The position numbers and the translations under genes are program-made. From assembly GCF_902506435.1 (NCBI RefSeq), contig NZ_LR733215.1, forward strand, positions 609,989-673,988: a DNA stretch of 64,000 bases. The letters run 5' to 3'. The notes under the pieces are model-generated. The model was not told where the DNA came from. It saw only the letters and a list, made by a program, of their open reading frames with translations, and ran no database searches. The number at the start of each line of letters is the position of its first letter. The first letter of the stretch is position 1. Of the stretch, positions 1 through 9,523 are shown one piece after another. This DNA comes from Nocardioides sp. AX2bis (lineage in GTDB: Bacteria; Actinomycetota; Actinomycetes; Propionibacteriales; Nocardioidaceae).

Positions 1-1
1 G

Positions 2-1012
2 ATGGTCGTCTTCTGGTTGATCGGCACCGCCGCGCCGCTGATGGGGGTGTTCCTCGCTGCGACCATCTTCCTGGCCGACGGGGCGCTGGGTGGCGAGGAC
101 CTGACGCCGACCAGGTTCGCCTGGATCGTGCTCGCGCTGGCCGGGGTGGTGCTCCTTGTCGGGCTGCTGGTCACCCTGCTCACGACCAGGGCGGTGGTCG
201 GCCCGATCACCTCGGTCCGGCAGGCCCTGCTGCGCGTCGGCGAGGGGGACCTCGAGACCGAGATCACGGTCTACGACGGCACCGAGCTCGGCCTGCTCCA
301 GGCCGGTTTCAACCAGATGGTCCGCGGGCTGCGCGAGCGCGAGCAGCTGCGGGACGTGTTCGGGCGCCACGTCGGGCGCGAGGTCGCGGACGCCGCCGCT
401 GCCGGGTCGGTCGAGCTGGGCGGCCAGTCCCGCGAGGTCACGGTCCTCTTCGTCGACCTGGTCGGGTCGACCTCGTTCGCGACCGAGCGGGACGCCGACG
501 AGGTCGTCGGCACGCTCAACCGCTTCTTCGCCGTCGTGGTCGAGGAGGTCGGTCGCGAGGGGGGACTGGTCAACAAGTTCATGGGGGACGCCGTCCTGGC
601 GGTGTTCGGGGCACCGGTCGACCACGAGGACCACCCCGGCGCGGGGCTGCGCGCCGGTCGGCGGATCGCGGCGCGGCTGGCCGAGGAGGTCGGCGAGATC
701 CGCGCCGGGATCGGGATCGCGACGGGCACGGCCTTCGCCGGCAACGTGGGGGACGAGCAGCGCTACGAGTACACCGTGATCGGCGACTCGGTGAACTCCG
801 CCGCCCGGCTGTGCGACCTCGCCAAGGCCCCGCCGGCGGAGGCCGTGGACGCGGTGGGGTCGTCGTTGCTGCTCGCCGCGATGAGCACGGTGGAGGCCGC
901 CGGGGGCGACGAGGGCGAGCGCTGGCGCGGTGCCGGTTCCACGGTGCTCCGGGGGCGCAGCGAGGAGACCGCGCTGGCCGCGGTGTCGGCCCCGGTCAGC
1001 GCGGACCGGTGA
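2..1012 (+). CDS. Membrane class III adenylate cyclase with HAMP domain (5' end outside window)
   Basis: The gene is already open at the window edge, so the true start lies upstream. What is visible is two transmembrane segments (about residues 3-25 and 37-62), a HAMP linker (about 63-115) and a class III nucleotide cyclase domain to the end. Both metal-binding Asp residues are present (in FVDLVGST and NKFMGDAV). The Lys of NKFMGD and the Asp of VIGDSVN fit ATP selection, and the NSAAR segment carries the Asn and Arg of the transition-state site, so the enzyme looks active and should make cAMP at the membrane. Mycobacterial relatives (Rv1318c/Rv3645 type) have six membrane segments before HAMP, which fits a missing N-terminus. 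The stop overlaps the convergent desulfurase gene by 17 bases. Confidence 0.85.
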   Translation: MVVFWLIGTAAPLMGVFLAATIFLADGALGGEDLTPTRFAWIVLALAGVVLLVGLLVTLLTTRAVVGPITSVRQALLRVGEGDLETEITVYDGTELGLLQAGFNQMVRGLREREQLRDVFGRHVGREVADAAAAGSVELGGQSREVTVLFVDLVGSTSFATERDADEVVGTLNRFFAVVVEEVGREGGLVNKFMGDAVLAVFGAPVDHEDHPGAGLRAGRRIAARLAEEVGEIRAGIGIATGTAFAGNVGDEQRYEYTVIGDSVNSAARLCDLAKAPPAEAVDAVGSSLLLAAMSTVEAAGGDEGERWRGAGSTVLRGRSEETALAAVSAPVSADR

Positions 1013-2243
1013 CGAGCCGGCCGAGGCCGTCCAGCAGCCGGTCGACGTCGTCGTCGTCGGTGTAGGGCGAGATCCCGACCCGGAGGCCGCCGGTGTCGCC
1101 CAGCCCCAGGTGGCGCGAGGCGTGCACCGCGTAGAAGTGACTGGCGGGGGCGTTCACCCCGAGCCCGGCCAGGAACCGGTACGCGTCGACCGCCTCCACG
1201 CCCGGCACGTCCTCGAAGGTGAGCAGCAGCGTCGGCGTACGGCGTCGCGCCCGCGACCGGACGGTGACGCCGAGGTCGGTGGCGCCCTGCTCGACCCGGT
1301 CCCGCAGCCGGGCCTCGTGCGTCTCCACCGCTGCCAACGAGCGCTCCAGGCGGGTGCGCCGCGGGTCGGTCGCCGCGGCGGCGGAGGCGCCGACCACGTC
1401 GGCCAGGCCGGCGAGGAAGTCGACCGCGGCGCTCAGCCCGGCGAGCAGCTCGTACGGCAGCGTCCCGGCCTCGAACCGCTCCGGCACCCGGTCCGGGGAC
1501 GGCTCCAGCTTGGCCGGGTGGAGGGTCTCGAGGAGCGCGGGGTCCCCGTGCAGGACGCCGCAGTGCGGGCCGAGCACCTTGTAGGGCGACCACGAGTAGA
1601 GGTCGGCGCCGATCGCGGCGAGGTCGACGTGGTGGTGGGCGGTGAGGTGGACGCCGTCGACGTGCACCAGCGCGCCCACCTCGTGGGCGGCCCGGGTGAT
1701 CGCGGTGACGTCGGGGCGGGTGCCGAGCAGGTTGGAGGCGCCGGTGACCGCGACCAGGCGGGTGCGCGGACCCAGCAGCGCGGTCACCGCGGCCGGGTCG
1801 AGCTCGCCGGTGGCCGGGTCGAAGTCGGCCCAGCGCACGGTCGCGCCGACGGCGGCGGCGGCGGAGGTCCACGGTGCGACGTTGGCGTCGTGGTCCAGGC
1901 GAGTCACGACCACCTCGTCCCCGGGTCCCCAGCCGGCGGCCAGGGTGCGGGCGAGGTCGAAGGTCAGCGCGGTCATGCTGCGACCGACGACGACGCCCGT
2001 GGGGTCGCCGCCCACCAGGTCGGCGGCTGCCTGCCGGGCGGCCACGACCACGGCGTCCGCACGGCGCTCCGAGGCGGTCGTGCCGCCCCGGTTCGACAGG
2101 CCGGCGACGAGGGCCCCGGCGACGGCCTCGGCGACCGCGGTCGGTGTCTGCGACCCCCCGGGGCCGTCGAAGTAGGCGGTGCCGTCGGCCAGGGCCGGGA
2201 AGTGCGCCCGCAGCGCGGCGACGTCGTAGGCGGCGGCGCTCAC
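996..2243 (-). CDS. Cysteine desulfurase-like PLP enzyme (class V aminotransferase fold)
   Basis: A 415-residue fold-type I PLP enzyme. The PLP lysine is in SPYKVLGPHCG, and upstream are the glycine-rich and His/Asp segments (DHDANVAPW, VHVDGVHLTAHH) of the SufS/NifS superfamily. It resembles the subgroup annotated as cysteine desulfurase-like (TIGR01976 type), whose substrate is not settled. The GTG start at 2243 is chosen because it overlaps the stop of the upstream gene (GTGA overlap), which implies translational coupling; a longer reading exists but its extra N-terminus is Arg/Pro-rich out-of-frame noise. No SufU or other Suf genes lie next to it, so a role in bulk Fe-S assembly is not implied. 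Confidence 0.8.
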   Translation of the reverse strand: MSAAAYDVAALRAHFPALADGTAYFDGPGGSQTPTAVAEAVAGALVAGLSNRGGTTASERRADAVVVAARQAAADLVGGDPTGVVVGRSMTALTFDLARTLAAGWGPGDEVVVTRLDHDANVAPWTSAAAAVGATVRWADFDPATGELDPAAVTALLGPRTRLVAVTGASNLLGTRPDVTAITRAAHEVGALVHVDGVHLTAHHHVDLAAIGADLYSWSPYKVLGPHCGVLHGDPALLETLHPAKLEPSPDRVPERFEAGTLPYELLAGLSAAVDFLAGLADVVGASAAAATDPRRTRLERSLAAVETHEARLRDRVEQGATDLGVTVRSRARRRTPTLLLTFEDVPGVEAVDAYRFLAGLGVNAPASHFYAVHASRHLGLGDTGGLRVGISPYTDDDDVDRLLDGLGRLVTGPR

Positions 2244-2629
2244 CGCAGGACCTCGCGCACGGCGGTGACGAACCCGTCGACGTCGGCGACCGTCAGGGTC
2301 GCGCCCGGGTGCCGCAGCCGGCCGGTCGGCTCGATCCCGCGGACCGGCTCGTGGAAGGAGACGCAGGCGCCGCGGTCGCCGTTCGTGGCGAAGCTGATCC
2401 CGCGGTCGCTGAAGGACAGGTGCGGGGGACCGGCGGTCTTCAGCAGGGCGTACCCGCCGGAGACCTCGACGCCGGCCAGGTTGGCGACGGGGGTCCGCAA
2501 CCGCCAGGGCCCGAACCGCACCCGCAGCTCGTCGTCCAGCTCCACGCCGGTGGTCGCGGCGGTGACGCCGAAGGGCAGGCCCAGGACCCGGTAGCGCGGG
2601 TCGAGGCGGAAGGCGAAGTGCTGCGTCAT
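2240..2629 (-). CDS. Conserved hypothetical protein
   Basis: A 129-residue soluble protein with no signal peptide or membrane segment, beginning MTQHFAFRLDPRYRVLG. It is rich in beta-type alternation and looks like the small single-domain proteins of unknown function common in actinobacteria. It is the first gene of a two-gene unit: its TGA overlaps the GTG of the desulfurase-like gene. I do not recognise a catalytic motif. Its place suggests a role linked to the PLP enzyme, but that is inference from gene order only. Confidence 0.7.
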   Translation of the reverse strand: MTQHFAFRLDPRYRVLGLPFGVTAATTGVELDDELRVRFGPWRLRTPVANLAGVEVSGGYALLKTAGPPHLSFSDRGISFATNGDRGACVSFHEPVRGIEPTGRLRHPGATLTVADVDGFVTAVREVLR

Positions 2630-2828
2630 CCGGGCAACCTACGCGCGGCACCCGGGTCGCGGTCTCGCCCGGGAGGGCGGCGGGCCCGCCCCGACCGCAC
2701 GCCACACCTGCACCGATCCTGGTTCACCCTTCAGGATGGGGCGCGACGGCGGGCGCTGCCGATTCGATCGGGCGTCGGACGGCGCATCCCCGGGCGACGG
2801 CCGAGCCCGTGACCGCGAAGGAGCACCC

Positions 2829-3653
2829 GTGACCCCCCACGCCGACGACGGCCGGGCGCCCCGGCGGGTGCCGCCGGGGTCCGCGCGGGCGGTACGGCTG
2901 GCGGTCGTCGACGACTACGAGATCGTGCGCGCCGGGGTCTCGGCGATGCTCGAGCCGTACGCCGGTCGGGTGCGCGTGGTCGAGCTGACCACCTCGGAGC
3001 CCGACCAGGAGGACGTCGACGTCGTCCTCTACGACACCGACACCCAGACGTCGGGCACCCGGGTCAGCCTCGAGGTGCTGCTCGGTCGGAGGTCGGTGGG
3101 CGCCGGGCGGGCGCCGGGGCAGCGCCCGCCGCGCGTGGTGGTCTTCAGCTGGAACGTCGAGGCGGCCCGGGTCGACACCGCGCTGCGGCGCGGGGCGGCG
3201 GGCTACCTCAGCAAGGGCCTCACCGCGGTGGACCTGGTCACCGCGGTCGAGCAGGTCCACGCCGGCGAGCGGGTCCGCCCCGAGGCCGAGGGCGACGACG
3301 ACGAGCCCGCCGGCGGGTGGCGTGGCCAGGGCGAGGGGCTGAGCGTGCGGGAGGCCGCCACGATCGCGCTGATCACCCAGGGGCTGTCCAACCAGGAGAT
3401 CGCCGACCGCTCGTTCCTGTCCATCAACTCGGTCAAGACCTACATCCGCAGCGCCTACCGCAAGATCGGTGTGTCGCGTCGCTCGCAGGCGGTGCTCTGG
3501 GGCCTGCAGCACGGGTTCGACGCGCCCGACCGGGCGGTGCCGGGGGCAGGGCAGGCCGGGCAGGCGGGGGCCGACCTGACCCGGCGACCCCCGGCGTCCC
3601 GTTCGGCGTCGCGCCCGCCGTCCCGGTCGGCTCCGCCCGCCGCGGAGGCGTAG
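2829..3653 (+). CDS. NarL/LuxR-type response regulator
   Basis: A 274-residue protein with an N-terminal receiver domain (VVDDYEIVRAGV acidic pair; likely phospho-acceptor Asp in LYDTDT; conserved Lys in GYLSKGL), then a LuxR-type helix-turn-helix (about residues 165-225; ITQGLSNQEIADRSF and SINSVKTYIRSAYRKIGV). The tail is a disordered Pro/Ser/Arg stretch. The GTG at 2829 is preferred over the ATG at 2736 because AAGGAG stands 5 bases before it and the extra 31 residues look non-coding. No histidine kinase is adjacent, so it is an orphan here. The target genes are unknown. Confidence 0.82.
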   Translation: MTPHADDGRAPRRVPPGSARAVRLAVVDDYEIVRAGVSAMLEPYAGRVRVVELTTSEPDQEDVDVVLYDTDTQTSGTRVSLEVLLGRRSVGAGRAPGQRPPRVVVFSWNVEAARVDTALRRGAAGYLSKGLTAVDLVTAVEQVHAGERVRPEAEGDDDEPAGGWRGQGEGLSVREAATIALITQGLSNQEIADRSFLSINSVKTYIRSAYRKIGVSRRSQAVLWGLQHGFDAPDRAVPGAGQAGQAGADLTRRPPASRSASRPPSRSAPPAAEA

Positions 3654-3863
3654 GGGCCGGTGCGCGTCAGCGCCGGGAGGCCCCCCAGGACGTGCCGGCC
3701 GGTCCTGGTGAGGTGCCGACCGGTCGGGCATACTGGGAGGTGCCGGCGGTCACGCCCGGGTTCCCGACTCACGCAGACGGGGCCCGAGCCTGGCTGCCGG
3801 TGCTGCGTCCGCAGACCCCTCTGGGTGGCCGAGGCGCTCTCGCGCTGCTGGCAGGCTGGTCGG

Positions 3864-5291
3864 GTGAGCCCCACCGAGAAGCTTCCCCCGCACGTCATGG
3901 TCCTCTTCGGCGCGACCGGAGACCTCGCCCGCCGCAAGCTCTTCCCGGGCCTCTACAAGCTCGCCCGCGCCGGCCGGCTGCCGGCCGACTACCAGGTGAT
4001 CGGCAGCGGACGGCACAGCCCGGGCTCCGACGACGAGTTCCGCGACCAGGTCCGCGAGGGGCTGGCCGAGACCGTCGGCGACCTCGACGACGACCTCGTC
4101 GCCGAGCTGGTCGGGCGGGTGTCCTTCCAGACCTCGAACGCCGACGACGGTGCCGACCTCGCCGAGGCCGTCCGGACCGCCGAGCAGTCCCTGGTGGGTG
4201 GCGACGACGTCTCCGACGTCCGCCGGCTGGTGTACCTCTCGGTGCCGCCGTCGGCGATGCAGGACATGATCCACATGCTCGGCCGGGAGGGCATCGCCGA
4301 GCGGGCCCGCCTGGTGATCGAGAAGCCGTTCGGCCTCGACCTGCAGTCCTCCCGCGAGCTCGACTCCGCCCTCAAGGACGTCGTCGACGAGGACCAGGTC
4401 TTCCGCATCGACCACTTCCTGGGCAAGGAGGCGGTGCAGAACATCCTGGCGCTGCGCTTCGCCAACGGTCTCTTCGAGCCGGCCTGGGACGCCGAGCACC
4501 TCACGTCGGTGCAGATCGACGTGCCCGAGGACCTCGGGCTGGAGGGCCGCGGCAGCTTCTACGAGTCCACCGGCTGCCTGCGCGACATGGTCTCCACCCA
4601 CCTCTCCCAGCTGCTCGGCTTCGTCGCCCTGGAGGATCCGGGCGAGTTCAGCGCCGACGCCGTGCGCGACGCCAAGGCGAAGGTCTTCGCCGACCTCCAG
4701 CCGCTGGACCCGGCCAAGGTCGTCTTCGGCCAGTTCGAGGGCTACCGCGACGAGGAGGACGTGGCCGAGGACTCCGACGTCGAGACCTTCGTGGCGATCG
4801 AGGCCCGCGTCGACAACGACCGGTGGCGCGGGGTGCCGTTCTACCTGCGCACCGGCAAGGCCCTGGCCCAGCAGCGACGCACGATCACGCTGCGCTTCCG
4901 TACCGCGGAGAGCCCGATCTTCGGGGTGGACCCCGGCCCCAACGAGCTCGTCCTCGAGCTCACCGACGACCCGCAGGTGCTGATCGACATGCGCGCCAAG
5001 CGGCCCGGGCCCGACATGGAGCTGGCCGAGGCCACCATGCGGATGGACTTCTCCGACGCCATCCCGGGGGCCGACCCGCTGGAGGCCTACGAGCGGCTGC
5101 TGCTCGAGGTCATCCGCGGGGAGCAGACCCTGTTCACCCGCTCCGACGAGGTGGACCGGTTGTGGCAGGTCGTGCAGCCGGTGCTGGACAACCCGCCGCC
5201 GCTGCAGACGTACGCGAAGGGGTCCTGGGGCCCGCAGGCCGCGCTGGACCTCCCCGAGGGCGGCTGGCGGCTCGGGCGCGACGATGCCTGA
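3864..5291 (+). CDS. zwf: Glucose-6-phosphate dehydrogenase (first of two)
   Basis: Oxidises glucose 6-phosphate to 6-phosphogluconolactone with NAD(P)+ in the cytosol. The Rossmann motif [13 protein letters not shown] is at the N-terminus, IEKPFG and the substrate/catalytic motif RIDHFLGKE follow, and the 475-residue length is normal. The GTG at 3864 sits directly before VSPTEKLPP; the longer reading upstream is Arg/Cys-rich and not protein-like. It overlaps the following GH15 gene by 8 bases. Unlike many actinobacterial zwf genes it is not beside tkt, tal, opcA or pgl. A clearly different paralog lies at 48118-49623 in an Entner-Doudoroff operon, so this copy may serve a separate route such as sugar or trehalose use. 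Confidence 0.93.
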   Translation: MSPTEKLPPHVMVLFGATGDLARRKLFPGLYKLARAGRLPADYQVIGSGRHSPGSDDEFRDQVREGLAETVGDLDDDLVAELVGRVSFQTSNADDGADLAEAVRTAEQSLVGGDDVSDVRRLVYLSVPPSAMQDMIHMLGREGIAERARLVIEKPFGLDLQSSRELDSALKDVVDEDQVFRIDHFLGKEAVQNILALRFANGLFEPAWDAEHLTSVQIDVPEDLGLEGRGSFYESTGCLRDMVSTHLSQLLGFVALEDPGEFSADAVRDAKAKVFADLQPLDPAKVVFGQFEGYRDEEDVAEDSDVETFVAIEARVDNDRWRGVPFYLRTGKALAQQRRTITLRFRTAESPIFGVDPGPNELVLELTDDPQVLIDMRAKRPGPDMELAEATMRMDFSDAIPGADPLEAYERLLLEVIRGEQTLFTRSDEVDRLWQVVQPVLDNPPPLQTYAKGSWGPQAALDLPEGGWRLGRDDA

Positions 5292-7164
5292 CGGCCCCTC
5301 CCAGGAGGGCGCCCGCAGCCGCAGCACGGGTGGCTCCCAGAGCGCGCTCGGCGACCGTGACTTCCTGGCGATCGCCGACCACGGCCTGATCGGTGACCTG
5401 CGCACCTGCGCCCTGGTGGGCTCCGAGGGCACCATCGACTGGTTCTGCGCGGGCCGCTTCGACGCGCCCAGCGTCTTCGGGGCCCTGCTGGACCCCGAGC
5501 AGGGCGGGGCCTGGCGCTTCGAGGTCGTCGACGGCCACGTGACGACGGCGCAGTTCTACTTCCCCGACTCCAACATCCTGGTCACCCGGTTCCTGACCGA
5601 GGAGGGCGTGGCCGAGGTCCACGACTTCATGCCGGTCGTGAAGGCGCACGACCACGATCACCGGCAGCGGATCGTGCGGCGGGTCACCGCCGTGCGGGGC
5701 TCGACGCGCCTGCGCATGGAGCTGGCCGCGCGCCCCGACTACGGCCGCGTCACGCCCGACGTGGAGCTGGTCGGCACCGACGCGCTGGTCACCGGGGGCG
5801 GTCTGCGCCTCGGGGTGGCCTCGACGGTCGACCTCACCACCGAGGACGGCACGGTGCTCGCCGACCTCACGCTGCGGGCCGGCGAGGAGGCGCTGTTCGT
5901 CCTGCAGGTGCTCGACGAGGGCGAGGACCTCACGCCCGGCGACTGCGCGGACACCGGCCAGCTGTTCGCCGAGACCGCGGCGTTCTGGCGCCAGTGGCTG
6001 TCCCGCTCGACCTACCAGGGACGCTGGCGCGAGATGGTCAACCGGGCCGCGCTCACGCTCAAGCTGCTCACCCACGAGCCGACCGGCGCGATCATCGCGG
6101 CGCCCACCACGAGCCTGCCGGAGGAGATCGGCGGCCCGCGCAACTGGGACTACCGCTACGTCTGGATCCGCGACGCCGCGTTCAGCCTCTACGCCCTGCT
6201 GCGCCTCGGCTTCACCGACGAGGCCAACGCCTTCATGGGGTGGCTCTCCCGGCGGCTCGAGGACCAGGGCGACGACGTCGACCCGGAGCTCGGCCCGCTG
6301 CGGGTGCTCTACGACATCGACGGCAACATCCCCGACACCGAGCACGAGCTCGACCACCTGCGCGGCTACCTCGACTCGAAGCCGGTCCGCGTGGGCAACG
6401 CCGCCGCCGGTCAGCTCCAGCTCGACATCTACGGCGAGCTGATCGACTCGGTCTACCTGTTCAACAAGTACGGCAACGGCCTGTCCTACGACTCCTGGTC
6501 CGACCTCACCCGGGTCCTGGAGTGGCTGATGGACAACTGGGAGCGGCCCGACGCCGGCATGTGGGAGATCCGCGACGAGCCCCGGCACCACACCACGTCA
6601 CGGCTGATGGCGTGGGTGGCGCTGGAGCGGATGATCCGGACCGCCCGCCAGCGCGGCCTGCCCGGTGACGCGACCCGCTGGATGAAGGTCCGCGACGAGA
6701 TCTACGAGCGGCTCATGACGCGGTCCTGGAACGCCGAGATCGGGGCGTTCGTCCAGCACGAGGGCGCCGACGTGCTCGACGCCGGCGTCCTGCTGATGCC
6801 GATGGTGAAGTTCGTGGCGCCCGACGACCCGCGCTTCCTCTCGACGCTGGAGGCGATCGAGGAGCGGCTGGTCTCCGACAGCCTGGTCTTCCGCTACGAC
6901 GTGGAGATGTCCGCCGACGGTCTCGAGGGCGGCGAGGGGACGTTCTCGCTGTGCTCGTTCTGGTACGTCGAGGCGCTCACCCGCGTCGGCCGGCTCGACG
7001 ACGCGCGGCTGGCGCTGGAGAAGATGTTCACCTACGCCAACCACCTCGGCCTCTACGCCGAGCAGATCGGGCTGACCGGGGTCCAGCTGGGCAACTTCCC
7101 CCAGGCCTTCACCCACCTCAGCCTGATCAGCGCCGCGCTGAACCTGGACCGCGCCCTGGGCTGA
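5284..7164 (+). CDS. Glycoside hydrolase family 15 protein (trehalase/glucoamylase-like)
   Basis: A 626-residue cytosolic protein with the GH15 layout: an N-terminal beta-sandwich (about 1-250) and an alpha/alpha barrel with the hallmark [12 protein letters not shown] at about 287-298. The C-terminal segment [17 protein letters not shown] holds the second conserved acidic region. Mycobacterial relatives of this size hydrolyse trehalose, while others act on alpha-glucans; the sequence alone does not settle this. It overlaps zwf by 8 bases, so glucose released here could feed the pentose phosphate route after phosphorylation. No signal peptide is seen. A seven-unit 22-bp repeat array begins 2 bases after the stop. 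Confidence 0.85.
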   Translation: MPDGPSQEGARSRSTGGSQSALGDRDFLAIADHGLIGDLRTCALVGSEGTIDWFCAGRFDAPSVFGALLDPEQGGAWRFEVVDGHVTTAQFYFPDSNILVTRFLTEEGVAEVHDFMPVVKAHDHDHRQRIVRRVTAVRGSTRLRMELAARPDYGRVTPDVELVGTDALVTGGGLRLGVASTVDLTTEDGTVLADLTLRAGEEALFVLQVLDEGEDLTPGDCADTGQLFAETAAFWRQWLSRSTYQGRWREMVNRAALTLKLLTHEPTGAIIAAPTTSLPEEIGGPRNWDYRYVWIRDAAFSLYALLRLGFTDEANAFMGWLSRRLEDQGDDVDPELGPLRVLYDIDGNIPDTEHELDHLRGYLDSKPVRVGNAAAGQLQLDIYGELIDSVYLFNKYGNGLSYDSWSDLTRVLEWLMDNWERPDAGMWEIRDEPRHHTTSRLMAWVALERMIRTARQRGLPGDATRWMKVRDEIYERLMTRSWNAEIGAFVQHEGADVLDAGVLLMPMVKFVAPDDPRFLSTLEAIEERLVSDSLVFRYDVEMSADGLEGGEGTFSLCSFWYVEALTRVGRLDDARLALEKMFTYANHLGLYAEQIGLTGVQLGNFPQAFTHLSLISAALNLDRALG

Positions 7165-7166
7165 CC

Positions 7167-7320
7167 GCCGAGATGGCGCTCGCGGACAGCCGAGGTGACG
7201 CTCACGGACAGCCGAGGTGACGCTCACGGACAGCCGAGGTGACGCTCGCGGACAGCCGAGATGACGCTCGCGGCGCCCCGAGGTGACGCTCGCGGCGCCC
7301 CGAGGTGACGCTCGCGGACA
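7167..7320 (+). repeat. 22-bp tandem repeat array, 7 units
   Basis: Seven consecutive units with an exact 22-base period and core CCGAGATGACGCTCGCGG (A/G variation at base 7, final three bases ACA or CGC). The array fills the gap between the convergent GH15 and HAD genes, from 2 bases after the GH15 stop to 2 bases before the HAD stop. One unit has GATGGCG in place of GATGACG; all others keep TGA. Confidence 0.9.
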
Positions 7321-7322
7321 CG

Positions 7323-7982
7323 TCAGCTCGTGAACGGCGCCTCGTCGAGGTGCGCCATCAGCTCGCGCGGGCTGTCGTAGACCGCGACGGCGCCGGCCTC
7401 GAGCAGCTCGGCGCTGCCGAACCCGCCGGTGAGCAGGCCGACGCAGGGGACCCCGGCCTTCGCCGCCGCCTCGACGTCCCATACGGCGTCGCCGATCATC
7501 ACCGCGTGCGTGGCGTCCACCGACTCCAGCGCGACCTCGATGAGGTCGGGCTCGGGCTTGCTCTGCTCCGCCTCGGCGCCCGCGATCGACTCGTGCAGGT
7601 GCTGCCCGGCGCCGTCGAGCAGCTCCAGCAGGCGCTCGCTGAGCTCCTTGTCGGCCGAGCTGGCGAGCACGACGTTGAAGCCCTTGCCGCGCAGCGCCTC
7701 GAGCAGCTCGCCGGCACCGTCGGTGGCGCTGAGGTCGTGGAACCGCTCGTCGAGGTAGCGCTGGTGGCGCTCGCGGACCTCGTCGCCCATGGCGTCCTCG
7801 ACGGACTGGCCGGCGACGTGGGCCACGAGGCGGTCCCCGCCCATCCCGATCGCGCGTTGGACGTGGTGGCTGGCCACGGTGACGCCGACGTCGCGGAACG
7901 CCAGCTTCCAGGCGGTGGTGTGCACGTAGACGGAGTCGACGAGGGTGCCGTCGAGGTCGAGCAGCACGGTGTCGATGGACAC
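7323..7982 (-). CDS. HAD-superfamily hydrolase (phosphatase/phosphoglucomutase-like)
   Basis: A 219-residue haloacid dehalogenase fold protein. Motif I is DLDGTLVDS (nucleophile and acid Asp), motif II is VLASSADK, motif III is the Lys of SKPEPD and motif IV is MIGDAVWDVEAA. The small alpha-helical cap after motif I fits the beta-phosphoglucomutase/phosphoglycolate phosphatase group. The GTG at 7982 has CCTT-side AAGGAG about 8 bases upstream; the longer start adds a Pro-rich stretch and lacks a good site. Substrate cannot be read from sequence. It is transcribed alone and converges on the zwf-GH15 pair. Confidence 0.85.
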   Translation of the reverse strand: MSIDTVLLDLDGTLVDSVYVHTTAWKLAFRDVGVTVASHHVQRAIGMGGDRLVAHVAGQSVEDAMGDEVRERHQRYLDERFHDLSATDGAGELLEALRGKGFNVVLASSADKELSERLLELLDGAGQHLHESIAGAEAEQSKPEPDLIEVALESVDATHAVMIGDAVWDVEAAAKAGVPCVGLLTGGFGSAELLEAGAVAVYDSPRELMAHLDEAPFTS

Positions 7983-8119
7983 GAGGCGGGCTCCTTGGAT
8001 GGGGTACGGGGGACCCGCCACCTTCGCAGTGGGTCGATGCCGGGGTCCTCACCCCCGGGGTCGGTGCCGGGCCGGGCCGTGCTGGCTAGCCTGGCCGGTC
8101 CACGAGGCGAGGAGGGCGC

Positions 8120-8395
8120 GTGAGCCCGAAGCAGGAGGACCCTGGTCCGAGCGTCAAGGACCCGGAGCTCTACGAGAAGCTCCGCGACGAGGGCAACAGC
8201 AAGGAGAAGTCCGCGCGCATCGCCAACGCCGCGGCGAAGAGCTCCCGGTCCGAGGTCGGTGAGCGGGGCGGGAGGTCCCCGTCGTACGACGAGTGGACCG
8301 TCGCGGAGCTCCGCGAGCGGGCTGCCGAGCTGGAGGTCCAGGGTCGGTCGACGATGACCAAGGACGAGCTGGTGGAGGCGCTGCGCGACCACTGA
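8120..8395 (+). CDS. Small Rho N-terminal-domain-like protein
   Basis: A 91-residue hydrophilic protein. The first half (PELYEKLRDEGNSKEKSARIANA) matches the short DUF found in actinobacterial proteins of this size, and the C-terminal 40 residues (WTVAELRERAAELEVQGRSTMTK, ending ELVEALRDH) form a SAP/Rho N-terminal helix-extended-loop-helix of the type that binds nucleic acid. The GTG at 8120 has a GGAGG-type site in the 10 bases before it. Function unknown; nucleic acid binding is a family-based guess. Confidence 0.75.
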   Translation: MSPKQEDPGPSVKDPELYEKLRDEGNSKEKSARIANAAAKSSRSEVGERGGRSPSYDEWTVAELRERAAELEVQGRSTMTKDELVEALRDH

Positions 8396-8462
8396 CCGCG
8401 CACCCGCACCCGCGACGGAGGTCGTGGCAGCGGTCTGCGTCCGCGCCGCGGGCGACAGGCGA

Positions 8463-8483
8463 CCGGGCCGCTGAGCGGCCCGG
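8463..8483. terminator. Perfect 9-bp hairpin in the 8.4-8.67 kb gap
   Basis: CCGGGCCGC and GCGGCCCGG are separated by TGA, making a compact GC-only hairpin about 70 bases after the small Rho-like gene. There is no T-run. In the rest of the gap (8396-8673, about 280 bases between convergent genes) I see nothing else convincing. Confidence 0.5.
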
Positions 8484-8673
8484 CCCCGGCGCCGGGGACC
8501 GAGCCGCACGGTGACCCGGCGCCCCGGGGGCGGACCTGCCTGACGAGGGACCGGAGGGAGCGTTCGCAATTCCTTCGACAGGGTCCGGCGACGCGCCGCG
8601 ACGCCGGGTCGTCATGGGTTCGGAGCACGCCTGTAGCCGGATTGGTCCGGACCCGTCCGCGACCGGATGGCGG

Positions 8674-9465
8674 TCAGGTCGTCGACCGGACCGCGAGGAC
8701 GGTGGCGTCGAGGTCGTCGTCGACCACGACCCGCGTCTCCAGGCCGGCGGAGGCGGCGGCGACGACGCCGTCGGGCGCCTGGCCCCGCGACGTCTCGACC
8801 AGCAGCAGCCCGTCGGGCGCCAGCCACCGGGCGGCCCCGGCGAGCACGCGCCGCTGCTCGTCGAGGCCGTCGGACCCGCCGTCGAGGGCCTGGCGCCGCT
8901 CGTGCAGCCGGGCCTCGGGGGGCATCAGCGCGACGGCGGCGGTGGGGACGTACGGCGCGTTCGCGAGCAGCACCGCGACCCGTCCGACCAGGGCCGCGGG
9001 CAGGGCGTCGTAGAGGTCGCCCTCCAGCACCCGGTCCGGTGGCAGGACCTGGCGTGCGCACCGCACCGCGGCGGGGTCGACGTCGACGGCCCAGACCTCG
9101 ACGCCCGGCCGGGCGGCGGCCACGGCGGCCCCGAGCGCACCGGTGCCGCAGCCCAGGTCGACGACCACCGCGGCGTCGGGGCGTGGACCCAGGGCCTCCA
9201 CGGCGAGCCGGACCAGCAGGGCGCTCCGGGCGCGCGGGACGAAGACGCCGGGCTCGACGGGCACCCGTACCCCGGCGAAGTCGGCCCAGCCGACGACGAC
9301 CTCCAGCGGCACGCCCTGCTCCCGGCGGGCGACCAGCGCCTCGAGGTGGTCCGGCGTCCGGGCCTCCGCGAGGAGCAGCGCGACCTCGTCCTCGGCCCAG
9401 ACGCAGCCCACGGCGCGCAGCCGGGCGACGAGCAGCGGCAGGTCGACGTCGGGGGTGCTGGTCAC
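8674..9465 (-). CDS. PrmC/HemK-like protein (glutamine-N5) methyltransferase, unknown substrate
   Basis: A 263-residue SAM methyltransferase. An N-terminal helical domain (about 1-60) precedes a Rossmann domain with motif I VVDLGCGTGALG, the acidic motif WAVDVDPAAVRCA and the motif LANAPYVP, which stands where PrmC has NPPY. The NAPY form plus the following EARLHERRQALDGG segment match the PrmC-related group (TIGR03704 type) of unassigned target. It is therefore probably not the release-factor methylase itself. The GTG at 9465 is chosen because upstream codons are non-coding in character. It is divergent from the MBL-fold gene 58 bases away. Confidence 0.8.
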   Translation of the reverse strand: MTSTPDVDLPLLVARLRAVGCVWAEDEVALLLAEARTPDHLEALVARREQGVPLEVVVGWADFAGVRVPVEPGVFVPRARSALLVRLAVEALGPRPDAAVVVDLGCGTGALGAAVAAARPGVEVWAVDVDPAAVRCARQVLPPDRVLEGDLYDALPAALVGRVAVLLANAPYVPTAAVALMPPEARLHERRQALDGGSDGLDEQRRVLAGAARWLAPDGLLLVETSRGQAPDGVVAAASAGLETRVVVDDDLDATVLAVRSTT

Positions 9466-9510
9466 CGCGTCATGGTCGCAGGGGCCGGTACGCCGCCGCG
9501 CCGCGCCGCG

Positions 9511-9516
9511 TAGCCT
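9511..9516 (+). promoter_or_regulatory. -10 box TAGCCT of a leaderless start
   Basis: TAGCCT (TANNNT) ends 7 bases before the GTG at 9524, so transcription should start at or next to the start codon. No ribosome-binding site is seen. Confidence 0.5.
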
Positions 9517-9523
9517 CCGCCGG

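Noticed and set aside
8600..8660. Possible tRNA-like stretch near 8.6 kb (GGTTCGGAGCAC, CCGGATTGG)
   Set aside because: No acceptor or anticodon stems could be paired in the right order.
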